Origin: Pseudomonas oleovorans subsp. oleovorans | GTDB taxonomy: Bacteria; Pseudomonadota; Gammaproteobacteria; Pseudomonadales; Pseudomonadaceae | NCBI RefSeq assembly: GCF_002197815.1 | Contig: NZ_NIUB01000020.1 | Coordinates: 1 to 64,000 of the forward strand | Length of the DNA stretch: 64,000 bases | Reading direction: 5' to 3' | Made by a program: the position numbers and the translations under genes | In this document: in pieces, positions 25,453-35,100 of the stretch | Numbering within the stretch: the first letter of the stretch is position 1 | Layout: each line of letters starts with the position of its first letter | The notes under the pieces: model-generated | Databases searched by the model: none | Told to the model about the DNA's origin: nothing | The model's input: the letters and a program-made list of their open reading frames with translations, nothing else

Positions 25453-25467
25453 AAAATCGTACGCTAA
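25453..25467. repeat. 15-bp direct repeat, copy 2
   Basis: AAAATCGTACGCTAA, identical to 24531-24545, located between the XRE-fusion gene and relB. Confidence 0.6.
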
Positions 25468-25507
25468 GCATCGTGCCTTCCCTTGCTTGAGTGCCAGTGC
25501 GTAGATT

Positions 25508-25534
25508 TGTGATAATGTGAATACACGTATCACA
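25508..25534. promoter_or_regulatory. relBE operator
   Basis: TGTGATA and TATCACA, 7-bp inverted repeats with a 13-nt spacer, 14 bp upstream of relB. RelB-type proteins autoregulate through such palindromes. Confidence 0.65.
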
Positions 25535-25548
25535 TGGGGTTATTAGAC

Positions 25549-25776
25549 ATGGCCACTTCCATCAGATTGGCACCCGAAGTTGAGCAGCGCTTAGATTTTC
25601 TGGCGGCCAGCACTGGGCGTACCAAGGCGTATTATCTGCGTGAAATCATCGATAACGGCCTGGCTGACCTTGAGGACTACTACCTCGCGGCTGAAGTCCT
25701 GGAGCGTGTCCGTAAAAAAACAGAGGCCGTTCACTCTGCTGCGGACGTAAGGAAAGACCTTGGCTTGGACGATTGA
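25549..25776 (+). CDS. relB: RelB-like ribbon-helix-helix antitoxin
   Basis: 75 residues. The N-terminal strand ATSIRLAPEVEQRLDFLAASTGRTKAYYLREIID is a typical ribbon-helix-helix DNA-binding and dimerisation module. The C-terminal tail (VRKKTEAVHSAADVRKDLGL) is the toxin-wrapping part. Start at 25549 is preferred over the frame start at 25534. The stop overlaps the toxin gene by 17 bases. Confidence 0.85.
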   Translation: MATSIRLAPEVEQRLDFLAASTGRTKAYYLREIIDNGLADLEDYYLAAEVLERVRKKTEAVHSAADVRKDLGLDD

Positions 25777-26026
25777 TTACACCGACACGGCCAAAACACA
25801 GTTGCGTAAGCTCGACAAACAGTCAGCGAAGCGCATTCTTGACTTTATGGATGAGCGGGTATCCAGCCGGGATGACCCGAGAACCACTGGCAAGGCGCTT
25901 ACAGGCCCATTGGGTGGCTTGTGGCGGTATCGTGTAGGAGACTTCCGGGTGATCTGCGACATCCAGGACGGAGCCTTGCGGATACTCGTCGTACAGCTTG
26001 GCAACCGCCGAGAGGCTTACCGCTGA
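25760..26026 (+). CDS. relE: RelE/ParE superfamily toxin
   Basis: 88 residues of the RelE fold: WTIDYTDTAKTQLRKLDKQSAKRILDFMDERV, then LGGLWRYRVGDFRVICDIQDGALRILVVQLGNRREAYR with the conserved strand arginines. The start is a TTG at 25760 with AGGAAAG upstream, inside the end of relB, so toxin synthesis depends on antitoxin translation. RelE toxins cleave mRNA in the ribosome. It may stabilise element B. Confidence 0.88.
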   Translation: MAWTIDYTDTAKTQLRKLDKQSAKRILDFMDERVSSRDDPRTTGKALTGPLGGLWRYRVGDFRVICDIQDGALRILVVQLGNRREAYR

Positions 26027-26092
26027 AACCAGCTTAGCCGCTTACGTATAATTGAAGTGCATATCAACCGGGCGTCAGGCGGACTACTCGCC

Positions 26093-26278
26093 TTACGTTG
26101 GTTTAGGTTCCACTGTTACCCACGTCCCTGCTTCCCTGATCCTGTTTGTGCCTCGCCTTACCCCATGGGCTTCAAAGGTGGACAGCACGCGTGCTGCCTG
26201 CTGGCGTACCGGGTTGCGCCGCTCACTGAGCCAGGCAAACAGGCGCTGCAGCAAATCAATCCAGTCCTTGGGGTTCAT
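26093..26278 (-). CDS. Small protein at the 3' end of the hsd operon
   Basis: 61 residues, MNPKDWIDLLQRLFAWLSERRNPVRQQ..., basic with an amphipathic helix. AGGAG lies 7 bp before the ATG, and it starts 35 bp after hsdS on the same strand, so it is probably the last gene of the restriction operon. No recognised family. Confidence 0.5.
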   Translation of the reverse strand: MNPKDWIDLLQRLFAWLSERRNPVRQQAARVLSTFEAHGVRRGTNRIREAGTWVTVEPKPT

Positions 26279-26313
26279 GCGGCAGCTCCTGCGTTAGCGG
26301 GTGAATCGTGCGT

Positions 26314-27831
26314 TTATGCCGATGCCTTTCTACCGCGCCTGGCCTTGGGCGCGGCGGCGCGCTGGGTTTTGATGCGTTCCAACAGCACGCTGGCCGGTTC
26401 GTCGTTCGGGTCTTGCGGCACCAGTTCGCCACGGAAGGCTTTGGCCAATATGCTTTGGGTCAGGTGGTCGATACGGCTTTTGGCCGAGGCGACCTTGGCC
26501 TCCAGTTGATCGGCGAAGGCGAAGAGTTGATCGACGCGGCGGACGATTTCGGTCTGCTCATGTTTTGTCGGTAGCGGTATCGCGTCCTGTCTCAAGTCTG
26601 TCAGGTGTATATGTTGTAGACCTGAGCCGACACCAACCATTTGTGCTTGAACTTGAGGGGATTTGAATGCGATTTCTAGGTAATCACTCATGCTCCGTAA
26701 GGCAGGCTTTACGAGTGCCACAGAAACGAAGATGCTGAACTCGGTATTGGTTTTAATTTGTCGTACGACACCGAGAGTTCCGTCCTTTGAGATCAAAATA
26801 TCACCCATCTCTGGGTTGGCTCGCTTGTAGAACTCCTTGTGGTCTTCAATCGACACAAATTTAGTATCTGTGAAAGATATTTCATTGCCAGCGGTTAGGT
26901 TTTTAACTGTGATAAATGGAACTCCTGACTCTTTGTAGTCAGGTTTTTTATGTACGCCATCAACCACTTTGCTGGCTAGGGTATCTACGCTAGCCCAAGT
27001 CCATGAGGATGGAATTTCAGGGAGTTTTTCGGCTAATGCTGGAGCTGGGGGATTATATTTTTTCCGCCTTCCAACTCGTTCCGCATCCGCCTGGAGTGCC
27101 TTCAAGCGCTCTAGCTCAACTTCTTTGAGTAGACTTGTGATTTCACCTTCGTGAATTGGGTTTTTACTTCGCCATTCCTCCGTCAACCGCCCGGAAACGG
27201 CGGCGGCGAGGACGGATTGGCGGAAGCGTTTGAGTAGGGCGGGGATGGCGTCGATGCGGGCTTTGAGGGTGTCGACCTGGGCCAGCAGTTCATCGAGTTT
27301 TTGGGCGATGCGGGTTTGTTCTGCGAGTGGTGCCAAGCGTACAGGCAGTGCGAAAAAACGCTCTCGCGTCATGTTCATGCCGCTTTCGCTGATCCCGGTT
27401 TTGATTTCGTCGATTTTTTCCTTCAGCTCGGCAGTGCGCAGCAGGTGTGTCAGGAATTTTGGCTCAACATGCTCGGCATTAGGTCTAAAACGGTAGATCT
27501 TTCCAGAGAAAATCAGCTTTGAGCGAGTTTTAGGAACGTGGCAGATAACTCCGCATCTAGATCGAGGCCCGGCGCAAGTCATCAACAAGTCACCAGCAGT
27601 TACTTCTAGCTCTGGTTTCGGACTGAGTGCGGCAGGAAGTTTTTTGTTCTCTTCCTCAAGAAAGTAGCCATCTTGGACTGCGGTAGTTTTAAGTACGCCC
27701 CACTCACCCTGAGGGGCGGGAGTGCTTTCACATTGAGGGCTCCAGCCCTGATGTAAGATTTTTCCGTCACTTAATGGACCTAGTAGGTCTTGCAGCGAGC
27801 ATTCAGCCCAACCAACTGGCAACTCACTCAT
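26314..27831 (-). CDS. hsdS: Type I restriction-modification specificity subunit HsdS
   Basis: 505 residues with two target-recognition domains (about 5-165 and 255-440), each followed by a coiled-coil spacer (LAEQTRIAQKLDELLAQVDTLKARIDAIP near 170-200, and KHEQTEIVRRVDQLFAFADQLEAKVASA near 435-465). HsdS sets the bipartite DNA target of the HsdR2M2S complex. The start overlaps the end of hsdM by a few bases (second ATG at 27831, AAGGGG upstream), showing coupling. The recognition sequence cannot be deduced by eye. Confidence 0.92.
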   Translation of the reverse strand: MSELPVGWAECSLQDLLGPLSDGKILHQGWSPQCESTPAPQGEWGVLKTTAVQDGYFLEEENKKLPAALSPKPELEVTAGDLLMTCAGPRSRCGVICHVPKTRSKLIFSGKIYRFRPNAEHVEPKFLTHLLRTAELKEKIDEIKTGISESGMNMTRERFFALPVRLAPLAEQTRIAQKLDELLAQVDTLKARIDAIPALLKRFRQSVLAAAVSGRLTEEWRSKNPIHEGEITSLLKEVELERLKALQADAERVGRRKKYNPPAPALAEKLPEIPSSWTWASVDTLASKVVDGVHKKPDYKESGVPFITVKNLTAGNEISFTDTKFVSIEDHKEFYKRANPEMGDILISKDGTLGVVRQIKTNTEFSIFVSVALVKPALRSMSDYLEIAFKSPQVQAQMVGVGSGLQHIHLTDLRQDAIPLPTKHEQTEIVRRVDQLFAFADQLEAKVASAKSRIDHLTQSILAKAFRGELVPQDPNDEPASVLLERIKTQRAAAPKARRGRKASA

Positions 27832-29371
27832 CCCCATTCCCCTTAACCACCGCCAATCCCATTACCTCCGCCATCAACTGCTTCTGCGCCGCCACTTCAT
27901 CCCCTGCCCCCAGCGCCTTCATCAGCTCCTCCAGCTCATGCAGGGCCTCGGTCAGTTCGGCCATGGCCTCACCCGCCAGCACTTCTGGTGCGGGCAGCTC
28001 GCTGGCATCCAGGCTGTCGGCATCTTTTAGCCAGCTGATATCCAGGGAGTCGCCGCGCTCGCGGATTTGCTCGCGGGTAAAGACGCGGAAGCGGCTGAGT
28101 TCGCCGATGCCTTCGACATTCTCGGCGCGCGGGCTGTTGCCGTTGGGGTCGTCACCGTAGGCCTCTTCAAAGGGCTTGAGGTGTTGCGCGCCAAAGGGCG
28201 TGCGCTTGCCAAAGCTGGGCATATTGCTGCGCAGGTCATAGACCCATACGCGCTGGGTGCAGCCTTGTTCCTGGCGTGGGTTGGCGGTGCTGCCTTTCTG
28301 GAAGAACAGCACATTGGTCTTGACGCCCTGGGCGTAGAAGATGCCGGTGGGCAGGCGCAAGATTGTGTGCAGGTTGCACTTGTCCATCAGGTCGCGGCGT
28401 ACCTCGGTGCCGACGCCGGCCTCGAACAGTACGTTGTCCGGCAGGACCACGGCGGCGCGGCCGCCGGGCTTGAGGCCGCGATAGATATGCTGCAGGAAGG
28501 CTAGCTGCTTGTTGCTGGTTTTGTAGGTGAGGTCGTCACGGGTCGGGCCGCCACCGCCTTTGGCCGTGCCGAAGGGCGGGTTGGAGAGAATCACGTCCAC
28601 CTTGGGAAGGTTGGCCCCGATTTGGCCAAGGGCGTTGCCCAAGTGCACCACGCCTTCCTCATCGCCTTCCATGCCATGCAGTAGCGTGTTCATCAAAGCC
28701 AGACGTCGGGTGCCGGGCACCAGTTCGATGCCGACAAAGGCCCTGTTGCGCTGGAAACTACGGGCTTTCTCATCGAGGTCATAGAGGTCGTCGGTGTGGC
28801 GCTTGATATAAGCGTCGGCGGCAATCAAGAAGCCTGCGGTGCCGGCGGCGGGGTCTTGGATTGTCTCACCGGGTTGCGGTTTGAGGCAGTTGATGATGCT
28901 GTCGATCAACGGGCGCGGGGTGAAGTACTGGCCAGCGCCGGATTTGGTTTCGCTGGCGTTCTTTTCCAGTAGGCCCTCGTAGAGATCACCGAGGCCATCC
29001 TGACGGGCGCTGAACCAGTCGATGCCGTCCAGGCTTTTGATCAACTGTTCCAGGTGGCGCGGCTCTTTCAGGCGCGTTTGCGCATCGGCATAGATGGCTG
29101 CAATCAGCGGATCTTCGTTCTTGCCCAGATCCAGCAGCATCTGCCGGTAGTGATCGAGCAGGTTGAGACCGGATTTGTCGGCCAGATCGGGCCAGCGCGC
29201 GCCCTCGGGCAGCTTGTGGGCGAAGCTGGCGTTGTTCTGCACCTGCTCGTATTCCATCTTGATAAACAGCAGCAAGACCAGCTCGGTGACGTAGTCGCTG
29301 TAGTTGATGCCGTCGTCGCGCAGGACGTCGCAGAGGTTCCAGAGTTTCTGGACGATATCGGAATTGGTCAT
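27824..29371 (-). CDS. hsdM: Type I restriction-modification methyltransferase HsdM
   Basis: 515 residues. An HsdM N-terminal helical domain (about 5-130, NSDIVQKLWNLCDVLRDDGINYSDYVTELVLLLFIK) precedes an N6-adenine methyltransferase core: SAM motif DPAAGTAGFL near 175, catalytic NPPFG near 265. ATG 29371 has GGAAG upstream. It methylates adenine in the HsdS target, protecting host DNA. Upstream lies the RloB-like gene of the same operon. Confidence 0.95.
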   Translation of the reverse strand: MTNSDIVQKLWNLCDVLRDDGINYSDYVTELVLLLFIKMEYEQVQNNASFAHKLPEGARWPDLADKSGLNLLDHYRQMLLDLGKNEDPLIAAIYADAQTRLKEPRHLEQLIKSLDGIDWFSARQDGLGDLYEGLLEKNASETKSGAGQYFTPRPLIDSIINCLKPQPGETIQDPAAGTAGFLIAADAYIKRHTDDLYDLDEKARSFQRNRAFVGIELVPGTRRLALMNTLLHGMEGDEEGVVHLGNALGQIGANLPKVDVILSNPPFGTAKGGGGPTRDDLTYKTSNKQLAFLQHIYRGLKPGGRAAVVLPDNVLFEAGVGTEVRRDLMDKCNLHTILRLPTGIFYAQGVKTNVLFFQKGSTANPRQEQGCTQRVWVYDLRSNMPSFGKRTPFGAQHLKPFEEAYGDDPNGNSPRAENVEGIGELSRFRVFTREQIRERGDSLDISWLKDADSLDASELPAPEVLAGEAMAELTEALHELEELMKALGAGDEVAAQKQLMAEVMGLAVVKGNGDE

Positions 29372-29503
29372 GGGGCTTCCTACCAGAAATAAAAAACCCG
29401 CACGATTTGTGCTTGGCTGCCGGGGCAGTCAGAGGCATGGCGGGTATGTAGTTGCCGAGGGTAGTGGCCAAGGCGGGGCTTTTCAAGGATGGCCATGCGC
29501 GCC

Positions 29504-30037
29504 TTAGTTACCAGCGGGGGGCTGTAATGCTGTGCGTACCTGGGTGACGGCGGTATTTCGCCCGGCATCCAGTATCTGCCGGGTGAAGAGCGTTGCGTAG
29601 GCGGAGGCGTCAGTGTGTCTGCCATCCAGGCGAGGATGCAGGCGAGCCTTGAGCTGTTGGCTGCTCTCGTGTTGGCCTACCGCTTCCCCCAGCGTATCGA
29701 GCAAGGCACCCTCAAGGCACTGTGGCTGCCAAAGAATGATTTCATAGCCCTCCTTGGCGGCGCGTTTGTAGTCAGCTTCGTCAGGTGGCAGGTCGGCATC
29801 CAGCAGGAACAGGCGGCGGTCATAGTCCTTACCCTGGTACTTGCGAATGGCGTGGGTGATGACGTTGCCCGGTGAGCCGCCATCACCCGCTTCAACCTTG
29901 ATGCTCATGCCGCTGTCGCGCGGGCAGTAGAGCTGTTTCATATGGGTTACGAAGGCTCGGTCATCCGCCCCTTCGCCCACCACTAGCAGGGTGCTGCGCA
30001 TAAGGTTGCGCTGCGCCTTGCGCACTGCTCGCTTCAT
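29504..30037 (-). CDS. TOPRIM-type protein, RloB-like partner of the adjacent ATPase
   Basis: 177 residues. The fold cues are a TOPRIM-like acidic triad: E22 in LLVVGEGADDRAF and D80/D82 in RRLFLLDAD. GGSPGNVITHAIRKY sits between them. Small TOPRIM or DUF-type proteins paired with AAA15-like ATPases occur in RloAB-, PARIS- and OLD-like defence modules. The RloAB arrangement (restriction-linked ORFs within hsd loci) matches the position best. It overlaps the ATPase stop by four bases (ATGA). Assignment is by motif and context only. Confidence 0.65.
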   Translation of the reverse strand: MKRAVRKAQRNLMRSTLLVVGEGADDRAFVTHMKQLYCPRDSGMSIKVEAGDGGSPGNVITHAIRKYQGKDYDRRLFLLDADLPPDEADYKRAAKEGYEIILWQPQCLEGALLDTLGEAVGQHESSQQLKARLHPRLDGRHTDASAYATLFTRQILDAGRNTAVTQVRTALQPPAGN

Positions 30038-31221
30038 AGATCCGGCACTCCACCGAGGGCGCCCGCCATGTACTTGGCATAGAGGTTGTCGTCGGCTCGC
30101 AGGCCCTGAACTTCATCCAGGCGCCAGGCTTCGGAGCACTGGTCACGCTTCTCGCAGAGGTAGACCTGATGCTTTTGCAGATGGTTGAGCAACTCCGGTG
30201 TGTGACAGGTGAAGATCAATTGGGCTTGATGCGGATTGCTGTGTTCGAAACGGAACCAGTCGAGCATGCGTGGCATCAGGTGCGGGTGCAGGTCGTTGTC
30301 GATTTCATCGATAACGGCGATACCGCCAAACTCCAGAGCGTGCAGGACTTTTCCCAGCAGCACGAAAGCGGACTGCGTGCCGCTGGACTCGTCGAAGAAG
30401 TTCAGCTCGAACTCGTGGCCAGCGTTGTTGCGGTGCAGTCCGAAGGCTTCGTGTAGCGTACTGGCGCTGCCATCTTCACGGGTAATTACGCGCTGGCGAA
30501 TGGCAATGTCGCTCAGGCCAAGGTCAAACTCGCGCATGGCTTCCACCATCCGCACCTTGAGCTGGGGTACCTGCTCATAATCCCTCGCTGCGACAAACAC
30601 CTCGCCATGCTGGAAGTGGCGCCGGCCCATGGCGTTGACGTTGCTGGTCACCCGCTCGAAATACTCGATGAAAGGTTGCGCTTCGCGAATGTCGTAGCTG
30701 TGGGCGGCGGCCAGCAGTGACGCATTGGCACGAATGCTTTCGGCCTGGGCCTTGGGGAAGGGAAAGCCTTTTTGCTTGAAGCTGAAGCCTTCGCCATGAC
30801 GCTCGCGGCGGAACAGGTAACTGAACTGGCTGCTGGTTCGTTGCAGCAGAACTTCTCGGATCACCAGCCCAGACTGAAGGGCGAGCTGGTAGCGATGTTC
30901 GACGCCGGCCAGCAGGAAGTCGATTTCTATGAGCGTCTCTTCAGAGGCGTGCAGGCGATGGGGGCGGTAAAAAATCGCGCTATCCGGGTCATTTTCCAGA
31001 AACGAATCACAGATGAACCAACTGAGAAACGCCAGTGGCTTGATGAGCTGTGTCTTGCCTGAACCATTGGCCCCAACCACCGCTATGACTTTGTTCAGCC
31101 TGCTGCCATCAGCCAGGTCGATATCGAAGCCGGAGGGGGTGGGTTTCTTGCCGAGGGTGAAGTCGACTTCGGTTTCGCCAGCAAAGCTGTAGAAGTTCGA
31201 GATACGCATGGACTTAATCAT
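30034..31221 (-). CDS. AAA15/AAA_21 ATPase, RloA-like
   Basis: 395 residues of the ABC-like, SMC-related ATPase class: MIKSMRISNFYSFAGETEVDF at the N-terminus, Walker A VGANGSGKTQL (about 49-59), an inserted middle domain, a signature-like ESSGTQSAF, then Walker B GGIAVIDEIDNDLHP (about 300-314) and a following FTCHTPELL. It resembles RloA and the ATPases of OLD-, PARIS- and Gabija-type pairs. Coupled to the TOPRIM gene and embedded between hsdR and hsdM, so it probably adds a second, abortive-type layer to restriction. Which phages or signals it senses is unknown. Confidence 0.78.
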   Translation of the reverse strand: MIKSMRISNFYSFAGETEVDFTLGKKPTPSGFDIDLADGSRLNKVIAVVGANGSGKTQLIKPLAFLSWFICDSFLENDPDSAIFYRPHRLHASEETLIEIDFLLAGVEHRYQLALQSGLVIREVLLQRTSSQFSYLFRRERHGEGFSFKQKGFPFPKAQAESIRANASLLAAAHSYDIREAQPFIEYFERVTSNVNAMGRRHFQHGEVFVAARDYEQVPQLKVRMVEAMREFDLGLSDIAIRQRVITREDGSASTLHEAFGLHRNNAGHEFELNFFDESSGTQSAFVLLGKVLHALEFGGIAVIDEIDNDLHPHLMPRMLDWFRFEHSNPHQAQLIFTCHTPELLNHLQKHQVYLCEKRDQCSEAWRLDEVQGLRADDNLYAKYMAGALGGVPDL

Positions 31222-31397
31222 ATTCTTCAGCTTCTAACGAAATTTTGTTGATTCTTGGCTTTAATTGATTATTTGGCAAGCGTAAAAGTAGAGAGGCCTT
31301 AGCGTGTCGATGCGGGCGGGTTGCGCTTAGTGCTCCCGCAGCGGGGATAGCTGAGCGGCTGGGGTCTGGGTGGGGACATCGACAGGCCGCATAGCTG

Positions 31398-31437
31398 TGA
31401 GCCGATTAGCAGGTTTATTCGGCTCATTGGGTGAGCC
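31398..31437. repeat. Third copy of the double hairpin motif
   Basis: TGAGCCGATTA...TATTCGGCTCA followed by GGCTCA-TTGGG-TGAGCC, the same parts as at 14291 and 23429 in a different order. It occupies the 249-bp gap between the secreted-protein gene and the ATPase gene, which otherwise holds no supportable gene. Confidence 0.6.
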
Positions 31438-31470
31438 AATTGTGTGGGCTAACCGGCTCTGCGTTTCGTT

Positions 31471-32130
31471 TCAGCAGCCGGGTACCCGCAGTTGCTGGCC
31501 GACAGTGACGGCCGTGACCTGAACCGCGTTGAGGGCTTGCCGGGCAACGGGGTCGAACTGGCGGTTGCAGTTGAACTGACCATCCATAACCCAGTCCTCG
31601 CCCATGGTCTTGATCATCTGGTTACGCCAGATATCGGCGGCCTCAATGGCAGCGTCCTCAACCTGCACGGCTTCCAGCAGCACTTCCATAAAATCGACAG
31701 CGCGCGGGCCTTCCCAGTGGCCGTAAACGGATGGGTCATATGAGTTGCCGCAACCGCTCAGGCAATCTGCGTGGTAGCTCAAGCCGCCGCCGGAGGCTTG
31801 TTCGAACGCACCGAAGGTCAGGGGTTGGCCAGGGGTCGGTGCGTAATCGCCAACGAATTGAGTCAGGTCGGCTTGGCACTGGGGGGTTAGTTCCAGGCGC
31901 AGTGTATTGACGGTGCCTTCAGTAATGGTGGCGGTGATGTTGCAGCCCTGAACGCGGAACTTGTGCTCGTCGCCAAAGGACTCGCGAGGGATGCCCGCAA
32001 TGGACTCGAAGTAGCGCTGGTTGGTGCCGAGCATTTCACCGTTGAATACTTCGGCCACGGTGCTTGCTTGGGCCAGGGAGCAGGCGCCGAGCAGCACGCT
32101 GCCAATTAGGGTTTGGGGGAGCTTTTGCAT
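31471..32130 (-). CDS. Hypothetical exported protein inside the hsd operon
   Basis: 219 residues with a signal peptide (MQKLPQTLIGSVLLGACSLAQAS, cleavage near residue 22). The mature part has about seven cysteines (QGCN, PQCQ, ADCLSGCGN, FNCN, VPGC) suggesting disulfides in the periplasm. No recognised family. It lies 21 bp after hsdR, an odd place for a secreted protein. Could be a passenger gene or an envelope component of the defence locus. Confidence 0.65.
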   Translation of the reverse strand: MQKLPQTLIGSVLLGACSLAQASTVAEVFNGEMLGTNQRYFESIAGIPRESFGDEHKFRVQGCNITATITEGTVNTLRLELTPQCQADLTQFVGDYAPTPGQPLTFGAFEQASGGGLSYHADCLSGCGNSYDPSVYGHWEGPRAVDFMEVLLEAVQVEDAAIEAADIWRNQMIKTMGEDWVMDGQFNCNRQFDPVARQALNAVQVTAVTVGQQLRVPGC

Positions 32131-32151
32131 GGGGACTTCCTTGCCGTTGGG

Positions 32152-35100
32152 TTAGCTGGCCTGGGGCCAGAGATGTTGGTTGAGCGTGTCCAGTACTGTA
32201 TCCAGGTTGCCGCCCAGGTTGCGATCCAGCGCCTTGAGGCCGCCATCGTTACGGAAGGCATCGTTGACCTGCTGCGGGTCGATGACCACCTCATGCACCA
32301 GTTGCTTGGCCAGACGATCCAGCCATTTGCGTTGCACGGGCGTCCAGGGCTGCAGGCTGTATATGGTCTGCATGGCCTGGGCCACCCGCTGGTCGAAGGG
32401 CAATAGGGCCTCGCCGATGGCGGCCTGGCGGATATAGCCGATGATGCTGGCGGCGATTTCCTGGTTGGTCTGATTGCGCCAGGCGCTTTTCAGGCTGGCT
32501 TCGCTGAAACCATGCTGGTCGAGCAGCAGGCGGACTTCGCGCAGTTGCTCGCGGGTCAGGTCGCGGGGGCGGTTGACCACCACGCCAAGGGCGGCGGACT
32601 GGTTGAGCTGGGTGCGAATAAAGTCGTTGAAGCTTTCCAGGTAGTCGGCCGGCTTCTGGTTTTGTCCGTAGTTCTGTTCGCGCACCAACAGTTCGTCGCT
32701 GTGGGTGGAAATAACCGGGTAGTTCTCCGAGCCGAGCAGGGCGCTGACGGCGGCCAGTTGGTTTAGCAGCTGGCTGTGCTGGCGGACGAAGTTGGCCGCT
32801 TGTTGCGGGCCAAGGTTGTGCAGGTGTTTATGTAACTGGGCCGGCTCAACGCCCCACGCTTCTTGCAGCTCATCGAGCTTTTCCTTCAGCGTGGGTTTGT
32901 CCTCGGCCTTGTGCTGGGCCTTGCGCAGGATGCGCATGACGCGCTGGCTCAGTTGGTCGAGCACGTCATGGGCGTGGCTGCTGTCGTCCTGGCTGCCGGG
33001 CGCGTCATGGCTGGCGCCGCTGGTGAGCTCGCTGACCAGTTGCTCCAGGCTGATGTTGGGGTTCTTCACCAGAGGCTTCATGGTGTCGACCGCTTCCAGG
33101 CTGGCGTAAAGATCGACGGGGTCGTAGATGCGGAATACGGTTTTGCCGATGTCGTCGCAGCGGCGCGTGGCACGGCCTTTCATCTGCTCATAGAGGATGC
33201 GCGAACGTACGCGACGCATGAACACCAGGTTGCAGATTTTCGGCACGTCGATACCGGTGGTGAGCAGGTCGACGGTGATGGCGATATTGGGGTTGGGCTC
33301 GTTCTTGTAGCGGCGAATAAGCTGCTCAACCTTGTCGCTTTGCCCGGTGATGATGCGCACGGCCGCTTCGTTGTATTGCTCGCCGTAGGCCTCTTTGAAG
33401 GCATCGTCGAGCAGGTTTTTGACCCGTTCGGCGTGGGCCTGGTTGACGCAGAAGATCATGGTCTTCTCTTCGCCAAAGGGGTCCAGCTCCTTGGCCAGTT
33501 CAGCACAGATGACCTTGTCGAAGGCTGGGGTGATCACGCGGCGGTTGAACGACTCGATGTTGAAGCTGAGTTCATCTTCCAGCTCGGCTACGTCGACTTC
33601 GCCGGTTTGGGTGTTGATAACGCTGACCGACTCGCCTTTCTCGAAGCGGATGCCGTGCTTGCTGAGCTGGGTTTCGTAGCGGATCGGTGGTTCGTGATCT
33701 ACCAGCCAATCGTCGGCCACGGCCTCGCGGTAGCTGTAGGTGTACACCGGTTTACCGAATATCTCACTGGTGTGCTTGGCCGGGGTGGCGGTGAGGCCGA
33801 TACGGCAGGCGTCGAAGTGGTCGAGCACGCGGCGGTATTGCGAGAGGTACTGGCTGTGATCACGCACGGCCAGTTCGCCTTCGGTCATTTCCTGGTCGAG
33901 GGTATAACCCCGGTGGGCTTCGTCGACGATGATGCAGTCGAACTCGCCCACGGGCGGCGGGTTATCCGAGCGGAAGATGCGGCTGACCATGGCTTGCACG
34001 GTGGCGACCTGGATGCGCGTTTCTGCCTCGGCGGCCATATCGCCCAGCTCTTTGATGTCGTAGATCTGCGCCAGGGTGTGGTTCTGCTCAAGCGTGGTGT
34101 CGTTGAACGCGTCGATGGCCTGCTGGCCGAGGGCGCTGCGGTCAACCAGAAAGAGGATGCGCTTGAAGCGTTCGGCCTTCAGAAAACGGTACATCAGGCC
34201 AATGATGGTGCGGGTTTTCCCGGTACCGGTGGCCATGGCCAGCAGGCAGTCACGCTGATTGTTGGCCAGGGCCTGCTCCACGGCCTGGATGGCTTTTTCC
34301 TGGTAGTCGCGCAGCTTGAGGTAGGCGAAGCCTTCGGCCTTGAGCTTGGCCTCGGCGTCTGCCTGGCTGCGTTTGAGCAGGTCGAGCAGGTCATTCGGGG
34401 TGTGGAAATCAGGCAGCGGCCTGCGCGTGTTGGCCGGGCTACGTAGGTCACGGAACCAGGTACCGGACTGTTCGGCGAGCTGCTTGATAAAGGGGCGGCC
34501 GTTGCAGGCGAAGGCAAAGGGCACGCGGAAGTGGCCACCCTGGCCATCGTTCCAGGGTTGCGTTTGACCCGCTAGCAGCCAGGGCTGCTGATGCTCTGTC
34601 GCCAAGTTGAACTCACGGGCATAGCGCTCGGCCTGGGGAATACGGTCGGCGATATTGATGCGTTTACGCTTGGCTTCAACGATGGCGATTGGCGTAAGAC
34701 CGGCGAACAGTACGTAGTCGGCGCAGGCTTTGGGGCTGCTGGTGGGCCACTCGGCGATGGCCTTGTTCTTGCCCCTCTCCGGACGTGCACCCTTGCCGTA
34801 GGTGAGGTCGAGGGAGTCGGCCTCCCAGCCGGCGTCGATCAACTGCTGGTCGATCAAGATGCGAGTCAGGTCTTCGGATAGGTCGAAGCTGCTGCTGGCC
34901 TGCTGAGTCAGCTTGGCGACCTGTTGGCTGGCTTGTGGCTGGGCTGCCAATTGCTGCTGCAGAGCTTTGAGGCTTTGCTCGTGCTCACTGCGCAGCTTTT
35001 GCAATGCGGCTTCGTGTTCGGCGGCTAGCTGCTTATGGCTGCGTGATTCGGCATCCATCTGCTCGGCAAGCACGGCGTATTCTTCGGCTTCCTGCTTGAG

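Noticed and set aside
32863..34446. A 527-codon plus-strand frame
   Set aside because: It is antisense to hsdR, whose helicase motifs are complete; the frame is a GC-rich shadow.
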